This document shows positions 1 through 5,105 of a stretch of DNA of 5,105 bases, one piece after another. The DNA is from Verrucomicrobiota bacterium (lineage in GTDB: Bacteria > Verrucomicrobiota > Verrucomicrobiia > Chthoniobacterales > UBA10450): NCBI GenBank assembly GCA_003218785.1, contig QHOM01000069.1, positions 1 through 5,105 of the forward strand, given 5' to 3'. Position 1 is the first letter of the stretch, and each line of letters begins with the position of its first letter. Under the pieces are notes generated by a model. That model was not told the origin of the DNA. It did no database searches and saw nothing but the letters and a program-made list of their open reading frames with translations. A program made the position numbers and the translations under genes.

Positions 1-1
1 C

Positions 2-40
2 GACCTTTTCGAAGTGGTCAATTTGCCCAAATCTAGATAA
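2..40 (+). CDS. Possible C-terminal end of a gene cut by the left edge
   Basis: The frame starting at base 2 is open from the window edge and ends in TAA at 38-40, encoding DLFEVVNLPKSR. The next gene starts only 12 bp later in the same direction, which is the spacing expected inside an operon, so this is probably the tail of an upstream cotranscribed gene. The 12 residues are too few to name a product. One other forward frame also ends nearby (TAG at 34-36), so the choice of frame is not certain. Confidence 0.35.
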   Translation, partial: DLFEVVNLPKSR

Positions 41-42
41 GT

Positions 43-46
43 GAGG
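43..46 (+). promoter_or_regulatory. Ribosome binding site deciding the start at 53
   Basis: GAGG (GAGGT with the next base) matches the anti-Shine-Dalgarno core and lies 6 bases before ATG 53. The alternative GTG at 41 overlaps this site and has nothing comparable upstream, so the site favours the shorter protein. Confidence 0.55.
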
Positions 47-52
47 TTGGTG

Positions 53-1294
53 ATGGCGCCCCAAGTACCGAAGAAGGAGAGGATCCGGGACTTTTGGGTC
101 GCAGTCGGCCTCTCGCTGTTTGCAGCGCTCGCTTTTTACTTCTCGACAAAGCCGATGCAGCAGCATTTTGATTACACGTTTCGGATCGCCGGCGCGCTGT
201 TGCACGGCCATGTCGGTCTCGAGACCCGCCCGCTGTCCTGGCTGAACGAAATGGTCCCGCGCGATGGCCGTTTTTACTCGGTGTTTCCGCTCGGCGCCGT
301 GCTGAGCATGCTTCCCGTCGCCGTTTTGCAGCGGGTGGGTTGGATCGACAATTTTTCCGGTCATTGGGTAGCCACGCTCCTCGTCGCCTGCTCGGTTTAT
401 TTCTTTTTTCGGTTAGCCGACATTCGCAGCCAGCCGCTCGCCCGACGAATCTTGCTCGCGCTCTTTCCCATCTTTGGGACGTGGTCGTGGTGCAACTTGG
501 GATTCGGCGGAGCCTGGCAGCTCGCGCTCGGCTTCGCGCTGCTCGGAGAAGTGGCATCGCTCTATTTTCTGCTGGTTCGGCCGCGCCCGTTTTTGGCCGG
601 AATTTTTTTCGCCCTCGCGGTCGGCAACCGCACCGAGCTCGTGCTCACGCTGCCGTTTTTCCTTTATTTTGTGTGGCGTCCGCCCGTCGATGCCAATCCT
701 CTTCCAACTCTGGCTAATCTTTTGCCTAGTCTCCGCAAAAGTTTACCGGGATTTATTTGGTTTCTGATTATCCCCGTAGTTCTTGGGCTGCTGACGGCCG
801 CCTACAACTTCGCGCGCTTCCATTCCATCTTTGATTTCGGATACGCGCACGTTCCAAATCTCATGCGAGAGCCTTGGTACCAACGCGGCCTCTTTTCGAT
901 CCACGCCATCCCTTGGAACATGCAGAAAAGTATGTTTGAAGGCTTCAATGATTATCCCCATTTTCCTTACATTCGGTTCTTTCCGTTCGGCTGTTCGATC
1001 TTTCTCGCGAGTCCATTTCTTTTCCTTCTTTTTCGCGAAGGCGGAAGATTCAAGGTCGCGGCCTGGATCGCAATTGGCCTATTAACGGCCGTGCTCTGGT
1101 GTCATGGAAACCCCGGTGGCTGGCAATTCTCTTATCGCTACGCGATGGTTTTGCTGCCTTGGATGTTTCTTTTGCTAGTGGAGAACGGCCCCGCGAGAAT
1201 CTCTGCCATCGAATGTGCGCTCCTCGCCGTGTCGGTCGCGATTAACGCCGCGGCGACCTATCAATTTCTTTGGACGAACCTCATTCATCCATGA
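53..1294 (+). CDS. Multi-spanning membrane protein, GT-C glycosyltransferase-like
   Basis: This 413-residue protein is rich in hydrophobic helices. The first helix is at about residues 14-31. It is followed by a polar loop with H38-F-D40 and the motif DGRFYS (71-76) and FPLG (78-81). Further helices lie at about 105-122, 133-150, 155-175, 180-206 and 234-250, with more to the C-terminus. Other conserved-looking motifs are GNRTE (191-195), YNFARFHSIFDFGY (251-264) and SYRYAM near 360-365. This layout is that of uncharacterised GT-C-type proteins, which usually transfer a sugar from a lipid-linked donor outside the cytoplasmic membrane. The substrate cannot be told. ATG at 53 is preferred over GTG at 41 because GAGG at 43-46 lies 6 bases before it, while GTG 41 has no ribosome site. 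The stop overlaps the next start (ATGA), so the two genes are probably cotranslated. Confidence is high for the gene and moderate for the enzyme class. Confidence 0.85.
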   Translation: MAPQVPKKERIRDFWVAVGLSLFAALAFYFSTKPMQQHFDYTFRIAGALLHGHVGLETRPLSWLNEMVPRDGRFYSVFPLGAVLSMLPVAVLQRVGWIDNFSGHWVATLLVACSVYFFFRLADIRSQPLARRILLALFPIFGTWSWCNLGFGGAWQLALGFALLGEVASLYFLLVRPRPFLAGIFFALAVGNRTELVLTLPFFLYFVWRPPVDANPLPTLANLLPSLRKSLPGFIWFLIIPVVLGLLTAAYNFARFHSIFDFGYAHVPNLMREPWYQRGLFSIHAIPWNMQKSMFEGFNDYPHFPYIRFFPFGCSIFLASPFLFLLFREGGRFKVAAWIAIGLLTAVLWCHGNPGGWQFSYRYAMVLLPWMFLLLVENGPARISAIECALLAVSVAINAAATYQFLWTNLIHP

Positions 1295-2616
1295 AGCCGC
1301 GTGGGCCGCGCATTCTGTGGGCGGTTGCACTAGCCTTCGCGTTTGTCTTGTCAATCCGCGCCGTGCTTCGCGGGGGCTATATCGGACCCGACTATCACAC
1401 GCATTTGTCCCGGCTGATTCAGTGGCCGAAAGTTTTCGATTTTTCCGCCACCAATCCACCGATTTACTACTTGTTAGGTCATCCATTTTTCTTGCTGATC
1501 GGGTCGACCAATTACTTTCCAATCACCTTGTCGATACTCCAGGTAGCGATTAATCTCGTCGCGCTATGGTATTTTTTTTGTTACACGCAGCCGTGCTTTA
1601 CGTCCTCAATAATTCATTCAGCCTTTTGCTTATTTCTGATTTTTCTGCCAGTGCGAATCATCCACGCCGCGACGCTCGGGCCCGATTCGATGACGGTTCC
1701 GCTGTTTGTTTTGCTGCTCTTTGTTCTCGACAGCGTTTTGCTCAACGAAACGCCGCCTCTTCCAAATGCGGCGTTTCTCGGTTTAGCCTTAGGAGTAGCA
1801 GTGTGGGTGAAATACAGTTTCATGGCGCTAATCCCGACGTTGCTCGTTGTTTTCTTTTTTCTCTGGGCAAAGCGTCGATGGAAGATTGCGCACTTCTTTG
1901 TGATTTGCGTTCTCAGCGTGGCCGTGCCATCCGTGCTGTTGATCCATAGTTTTTGGGCAAGCAACCGAGCGCACGGCTACAACACGGAAAAACATTGGGT
2001 GCACAAAGGCGTCCCGCCCGATATGACCTACAGAGACCTTCTTTCTGTGAAGGCGAACGACCTCCAGCTTTTTCGCGCGCCCGAGTACTTCAAGCGGGAG
2101 ATTCTCCGGGCACACCAGTACAGCTATCTCGGTTTGTCGCACATGGGCATTTTCACGGATACCATGAATCTGTTTCAGGAACTCTCCGTCCCGCAAAATA
2201 TCGGCAGAGTTCTTATTCCCGATCAGAAGACGCGTAGCGCTTGGAAGACGCCGGTCATGTCTGCATCAATGTCCCTTGGGATAATTTGGACGGTGTCAGC
2301 CTTGATCGGAACAGCATGGCTTTTGTTGTCTGCTTTTCGCCGACTTGTCAAAGACGACCTTGAACGCGAACACATCGCAATTCTGCTGGGTATGGCCTAT
2401 TTTTTGCTCATGTTTCTGCCAATCCCCTTTGTCCACGGCGGAGAACTCTTCGGCTACTGGACGCCGCGGCTTATTTTGCCTGCTCTGCTCTCATTTTACC
2501 TGGCGGCGTTTCTATTCATTGACGGGAAAATAGCGCGAAGATTAGAGGGAATCCCATTCGCCGTTCTGCTCCTGGTTTCCATCCAATGCGCAATCGAAGT
2601 TGTCATGCTCATCTGA
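1291..2616 (+). CDS. Multi-spanning membrane protein, distant GT-C/GT39-like glycosyltransferase
   Basis: This 441-residue protein has an N-terminal helix at about residues 8-26. A loop follows with GPDYHTH (32-38) and then NPPIYY (55-60). The D-x-H-x-H plus PP-x-YY pattern is typical of the first outer loop of GT39/PMT-like and related membrane glycosyltransferases, where the acidic residue is thought to be catalytic. LGPDSM (129-134) sits where a second acidic motif is usual. About ten further hydrophobic stretches and a soluble loop near 225-310 complete the protein. ATG 1291 overlaps the previous stop by four bases and has no ribosome site, which suggests translational coupling. A TTG at 1270 in the same frame would add seven residues and is less likely. 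The sequence is clearly different from the gene before it, so it is not a recent duplicate. Donor and acceptor are unknown, and some proteins with this look have no proven enzyme activity. Confidence 0.82.
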   Translation: MKPRGPRILWAVALAFAFVLSIRAVLRGGYIGPDYHTHLSRLIQWPKVFDFSATNPPIYYLLGHPFFLLIGSTNYFPITLSILQVAINLVALWYFFCYTQPCFTSSIIHSAFCLFLIFLPVRIIHAATLGPDSMTVPLFVLLLFVLDSVLLNETPPLPNAAFLGLALGVAVWVKYSFMALIPTLLVVFFFLWAKRRWKIAHFFVICVLSVAVPSVLLIHSFWASNRAHGYNTEKHWVHKGVPPDMTYRDLLSVKANDLQLFRAPEYFKREILRAHQYSYLGLSHMGIFTDTMNLFQELSVPQNIGRVLIPDQKTRSAWKTPVMSASMSLGIIWTVSALIGTAWLLLSAFRRLVKDDLEREHIAILLGMAYFLLMFLPIPFVHGGELFGYWTPRLILPALLSFYLAAFLFIDGKIARRLEGIPFAVLLLVSIQCAIEVVMLI

Positions 2617-3988
2617 GTGGGCGCGACTGTTTACCGGCAATTACACCCCAAAAGGTGCGCGTTTCCATCGGAAGGTTGGAATCAGATGCTAGCCAGAAGG
2701 CCGTAGCTAGCGAGTTGATGATGATCGAAATAGCGATTAGCCCGATCAACAAATAACGCACGCGAACCAGAGCGAATCCACCTGCGCCTAGAAAGACTAC
2801 GAGACAAAAAATCAGAAACGGGTAGAGGTCAGCGGCATAACGCTGAGCCAAAGCAAAGTACGATAAGATACAAGCGAACTGACCGAAGAGCGCGAGCGCA
2901 GTCCAACGCTGAACGTAGTCCGTTCGATCCGGTAGAACGAGACATACCATTCCCATAATCGCCCCCACAATAACCCAGCTCGAGCACCATGGAACCGACA
3001 AGAAGACCTCGCTAAGTGGCAGCGAGAAAGGTGCGGACCTCGGAACAACATGTCTATCTACGCGGAGAAACGGTGGCTGAAGGTGGAATGATGGAGGAGT
3101 TAAGCTGAAATAATCCGAAAAGCTATACGGAATGCGGTTCACGTTGAAGATGCCGTGCTTGTGGGCGAACTCTCGGTGCACGGGGTTTATATAGAAATCG
3201 TAGGTCGCTCCTGTGAAGCTGCCGAACTTAGCGTAGTTAAGCAGGAGATAGAATAGAAGTCCTGCAGCGAGGGGAACAAAGAGCGCCGCGAAATTAGCTA
3301 AGCGATTCTCACGCCGTATTCGCAGAGCAAGAAGCAGCGCGATGATTACAAGCGGAGCACCGAATGTGACCCGCGAAAGCAAAGCGAAGCTCGAAGAGAG
3401 AGAGAACGCGATTAGCGAATAAGTCAAAGCGCGGCCTTCTGCATTTTGAAAACGGCTGGCGAAAAGGAGTGCCGCAAGGGACCAAGCTAGCCCCCAGACA
3501 ATCCCTTCATTGTAGATGGAGAGATCTCCAAGGAGAAAAAGGATAGGCGAACCCAGGATGAATCCCACTACCAACGCATTTCCCACCCATCTGCGCGCCA
3601 GCGCCGAAAGAGCAGACACGCGCAAGGTGCTCGCCATCAATTCTGAGACAGCGAACAATGCAATCATTCCGGCCAAAAAACCAGAAACGCGAGACCATCT
3701 CCCGCGTCCAGGCGGGTAGATGAAGTTCAGCGGAATTCGCACGAATGCCGGGAACGGCCCGAAGTACATGCGCACTTTGCCGTTCACAATCATTGCTTCA
3801 GAGCTGATCGCCCCTAAATCAACCCCGACATCGCCCCGTAGGAAATGCTCCGCTTGCGAATCGTATGCGTCCCCGAGCCACTCTCTGACCAATACGTGGT
3901 TACCACCGCTCGTCGCAATAATCCAGATCAGCACGCTCAGCGCCAACGTAAGCGGCAGAAGTTTTGGAGTGCCGCCGCTGCCGTTCAT
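2609..3988 (-). CDS. Multi-spanning membrane protein of an uncharacterised GT-C-like family
   Basis: This 459-residue protein has its first helix at about residues 10-26. An outer loop follows with GDAYDSQAEHFLRGDVGVD (39-57), then NGKVRMYFGPFPAF (69-82). Later motifs are YNEGIVWG (159-166), SRVTFG (205-210), NYAKFGS (251-257) and RYAADLYPF near 383-391. The pattern of YDSQA, then YFGPFPA and a late RY[AT]AD motif recurs, as I recall, in a conserved bacterial membrane family without assigned function. The acidic first loop suits a GT-C fold. ATG 3988 is chosen because it directly precedes the needed first helix. TTG 3997 is in frame and would add three residues. Neither start has a good ribosome site. 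The same frame is open back to a TGA at 4069-4067, into the remains of another gene, so the exact start is uncertain. The 3' end overlaps the convergent gene by 8 bp. Confidence 0.82.
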   Translation of the reverse strand: MNGSGGTPKLLPLTLALSVLIWIIATSGGNHVLVREWLGDAYDSQAEHFLRGDVGVDLGAISSEAMIVNGKVRMYFGPFPAFVRIPLNFIYPPGRGRWSRVSGFLAGMIALFAVSELMASTLRVSALSALARRWVGNALVVGFILGSPILFLLGDLSIYNEGIVWGLAWSLAALLFASRFQNAEGRALTYSLIAFSLSSSFALLSRVTFGAPLVIIALLLALRIRRENRLANFAALFVPLAAGLLFYLLLNYAKFGSFTGATYDFYINPVHREFAHKHGIFNVNRIPYSFSDYFSLTPPSFHLQPPFLRVDRHVVPRSAPFSLPLSEVFLSVPWCSSWVIVGAIMGMVCLVLPDRTDYVQRWTALALFGQFACILSYFALAQRYAADLYPFLIFCLVVFLGAGGFALVRVRYLLIGLIAISIIINSLATAFWLASDSNLPMETRTFWGVIAGKQSRPLR

Positions 3989-3997
3989 CTCAGTCAA

Positions 3998-4342
3998 AAA
4001 TTGCAGGAAAATAAATGGCGCCGATGTAAACCCGTTCCCGGTTGCTTCGCGGCATAGATACGGCCGTCATGGGAGAAAGTATCGCCGATCGGCTGCAACT
4101 GCGGGGACTTCGATCCCTCCAGGTAAAAATGGCCACGCTCTCCGATGGCCTCTACTCCCATTTGCTGTAGCCCGAAGGCCTTGAGATTATTCGGAGTTGA
4201 TCAAAAAGCCATAAATGAACCAGAGCGAGAGAAACAAAAAAAGACTCGTTGCTCCGATGAGACGGAAAGTTCTTAAGAATTGCGCTGATGGGAGCCACTG
4301 GCGCGGAAAAAGCTGCGATGGATCGGTGGCTGGGCTATCCAT
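3998..4342 (-). pseudogene. N-terminal remnant of a glycosyltransferase-like membrane protein, frameshifted
   Basis: The first segment starts at ATG 4342 (MDSPATDPSQLF) and contains a clear membrane helix, LFLFLSLWFIYGFLI. It then hits TAA at 4189-4187. Moving one base forward near 4192 gives an excellent continuation in the next frame: NNLKAFGLQQMGVEAIGERG, then HFYLEGSKSPQLQPIGD and HDGRIYAAKQPGTG. That frame ends in TGA at 3996-3994, but a second shift near 4040-4031 restores the first frame with FTSAPFIFLQFL. The motifs RGHFYLEGS, HDG-x-IYAAKQPG and the hydrophobic stretch after them are those of the first loop and second helix of acidobacterial-type family-39-like glycosyltransferases (family memory, not a search). 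Only the first quarter or so is present. The downstream gene then begins with its own first helix. The loop corresponds to DGRFYS in the gene at 53-1294. Sequencing indels could explain the shifts but not the missing remainder. Confidence 0.7.
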
Positions 4343-4404
4343 TCAAACTCAATTTCCCATTAAAATTTCGATGGATTGCACGTCACATCCGGCGGGGCCG
4401 CTTC

Positions 4405-4495
4405 CTCTTGGGAGGGGCGCTTCAGTTGTATTCGGCGACCAAATCTTCGGAAGGAACTTGGCAATTACGAGAACAAAATCTCTTGTTGGGGCGCT
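4405..4495. repeat. Imperfect direct repeat, two copies
   Basis: On the + strand, CTCTTGGGAGGGGCGCT (4405-4421) and CTCTTGTTGGGGCGCT (4480-4495) share CTCTTG at one end and GGGGCGCT at the other. The middles differ by one base in length. The copies start 75 bp apart in otherwise gene-free sequence. The similarity is visible, but two copies this short could be chance. Confidence 0.3.
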
Positions 4496-4530
4496 AACAT
4501 CGACAAACTCTCGTTGCCCCAACCGTTAGA

Positions 4531-4546
4531 ACGCGGAAAGCCGCGT
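4531..4546. other. Short perfect hairpin downstream of nuoA
   Basis: ACGCGG-AAAG-CCGCGT forms a six-pair, GC-rich stem with a four-base loop, 70 bp past the nuoA stop. On the - strand it is followed by TCTAACGG, without the T-run of an intrinsic terminator. It could help end or protect the nuoA transcript, but this is a weak case. Confidence 0.3.
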
Positions 4547-4587
4547 GAAATGTCTTTGCGACCGATGCCTGGTGGAGCGTCTTGAAT

Positions 4588-4613
4588 CGTGTCTTCGTTT
4601 GAATTTCGACACG
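4588..4613. other. Inverted repeat just after the nuoA stop codon
   Basis: CGTGTC (4588-4593) and GACACG (4608-4613) are perfect six-base arms around a 14-base loop, starting three bases past the nuoA stop. The position suits a 3' mRNA stem, but there is no T-run, and the short arms with a long loop make it marginal. Confidence 0.25.
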
Positions 4614-4615
4614 CC

Positions 4616-4987
4616 CTATTTCTTAAAGTCCAAGGCCCCCTTTTTGAGCGCGTAAACGTAGCCCACCATCAGGATCGTGATGAAGCTGAGCATGCTCCAG
4701 AAGATCACGCTACTCTGTTTGATTGCGTCTCTGTAAACCACCGCCCACGGATACATGAAGACGATCTCGAGGTCGAAAAGAATGAAGAGCATCGCCACGA
4801 GATAAAACTTCACACTGAAACGCGGCTGCCGTTCACCCTGCGGGATCATCCCGCATTCGTATGCGGTATCCTTAGCAGCTGTGCGTCTTCCGGTTTTTCC
4901 GACCAGAACACTGACGAGCAGCGCCGAGCCGGCAAACAGCATCGCTACGACAACCTGCAGGAGAATCGGCAGATATTCTCGCAGCAT
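4616..4987 (-). CDS. nuoA: NADH-quinone oxidoreductase subunit A (complex I, ND3-like)
   Basis: The 123-residue protein has the normal length and layout of NuoA/ND3. There are three membrane helices at about residues 8-29, 60-80 and 93-113. Between the first two is the loop carrying YECG (43-46) and RFSVKFYLVAMLFILFDLE (56-74), with acidic D72 and E74 in the second helix, then YPW (79-81). The YECG cysteine loop lies near the quinone site and changes shape with the active/deactive state in the mitochondrial homologue. The protein is part of the membrane arm that couples NADH oxidation to proton transfer. ATG 4987 gives the standard N-terminus. A weak ribosome site, GGA, lies 8 bases before it. 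The gene is usually first in a nuoA-N operon, but no nuoB follows here: 273 bp without a gene and then glycosyltransferase remains come next. Identification is secure. Confidence 0.97.
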   Translation of the reverse strand: MLREYLPILLQVVVAMLFAGSALLVSVLVGKTGRRTAAKDTAYECGMIPQGERQPRFSVKFYLVAMLFILFDLEIVFMYPWAVVYRDAIKQSSVIFWSMLSFITILMVGYVYALKKGALDFKK

Positions 4988-5032
4988 CTCGAAGTTCCAG
5001 CCTTGAGCTAAGTCTGGTTTTCCTTAACTGGC

Positions 5033-5104
5033 TTACTTAACCCCTGCCAGTTGGCCATTCTGCGGGGCAATTGCGCTGGCCAAAGCCGAAGGCAGGCCCT
5101 TGTA
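5033..5104 (-). CDS. Possible C-terminal end of a gene cut by the right edge
   Basis: On the - strand a frame is open from the right edge to TAA at 5035-5033 and encodes YKGLPSALASAIAPQNGQLAGVK. It lies 45 bp upstream of nuoA in the same direction, so it could be a preceding gene of the same unit. The other two - strand frames are also open for 20 or more codons from the edge, so frame choice is uncertain. The 23 residues do not identify a family. Confidence 0.3.
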   Translation of the reverse strand, partial: YKGLPSALASAIAPQNGQLAGVK

Positions 5105-5105
5105 T

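Larger units (their letters stand above)
4343..4615. other. Intergenic stretch between nuoA and the pseudogene, no confident gene
   Basis: No convincing gene is seen on either strand. The + strand open frames crossing it have no family look. On the - strand a 57-codon frame runs from TTG 4522 to TGA 4351-4349 and includes AKFLPKIWSPNTTEAPLPRG and GSGPAGCDVQSIEIL. It has no ribosome site and no recognisable domain. It is in the same frame as nuoA after two stops (TAG 4618-4616 and TAA 4528-4526). A TTTAAT at 4364-4359 (-), 17 bases after TGTGAC, is a weak promoter candidate for the broken gene. Nothing here resembles nuoB, which usually follows nuoA. Confidence 0.5.

Noticed and set aside
33..557. 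174-codon - strand open frame opposite the first gene
   Set aside because: The product is arginine- and serine-rich, typical of an antisense reading of a GC-rich membrane protein gene.
1572..1579. Run of eight T as a possible frameshift or slippage site
   Set aside because: The reading frame is intact across it (WYFFCY within a helix), and the protein continues normally on both sides, so there is no sign of a shift.
3720..4184. 154-codon + strand open frame
   Set aside because: It lies opposite the start of the 3988-2609 gene and the pseudogene, both supported by motifs and membrane helices. Its own product has no domain.
4385..4400. GCDVQSIEIL resembling the GCD-x-E motif of hydrogenase and NuoB-like small subunits
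   Set aside because: The surrounding residues do not fit. There is no SxCNGC cysteine set and no room for the rest of the subunit before the TGA at 4351-4349.
4589..5011. 140-codon + strand open frame opposite nuoA
   Set aside because: It is the antisense shadow of nuoA, whose protein is unmistakable. The forward product is charged, low in family features and has no ribosome site.
5026..5083. Short inverted repeats upstream of nuoA (AACTGG/CCAGTT and TTGGCCA/TGGCCAA)
   Set aside because: The arms are six or seven bases with loops of 15-19 bases, lie partly in a probable coding end and have no T-run, so neither an operator nor a terminator is supported.

Overview
The window reads as bacterial chromosome of moderate GC content. 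It holds three apparently intact genes for multi-spanning membrane proteins of the GT-C glycosyltransferase-like type, the broken remains of a fourth such gene, and one clearly recognisable housekeeping gene, nuoA (complex I subunit A). The host is probably a Gram-negative-type bacterium with a respiratory chain. The style of the membrane proteins suggests Acidobacteriota or Verrucomicrobiota, but that rests on recall of the family and not on any marker gene here.

Layout. Bases 2-40 (+) are probably the tail of a gene entering from the left edge. Two + strand genes follow: 53-1294 and 1291-2616. They overlap as ATGA and are probably one transcription unit. A - strand gene, 3988-2609, converges on them and overlaps the second gene tail to tail by 8 bp. 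Upstream of it, on the same strand, 4342-3998 is the N-terminal part of another glycosyltransferase-like gene. It can be read only by changing frame twice and never reaches the rest of the protein, so it is called a pseudogene. Bases 4343-4615 hold no convincing gene, only two short hairpins, an imperfect direct repeat and a 57-codon open frame of unknown status. nuoA lies at 4987-4616 (-). The last 70 bases probably carry the 3' end of another - strand gene 45 bp upstream of nuoA.

How the genes relate. The two complete genes at 53-1294 and 3988-2609, and the remnant, share one architecture. An N-terminal membrane helix is followed by a long non-cytoplasmic loop ending in a D/N-G-[RK]-x-Y/M-x...P-type motif. 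The complete genes then have a central YN/NY-x-x-[RK]-F-x-S motif and a late RYA motif. The gene at 1291-2616 is a more distant GT-C-like protein with a D-x-H-x-H loop. Such proteins usually move sugars from lipid-linked donors at the outer face of the membrane, so the left part may be a cell-surface polysaccharide or glycolipid locus. No donor-synthesis or export gene is present to confirm this. nuoA appears separate from its usual partner nuoB. No mobile element, CRISPR array, RNA gene or clearly new system was found.
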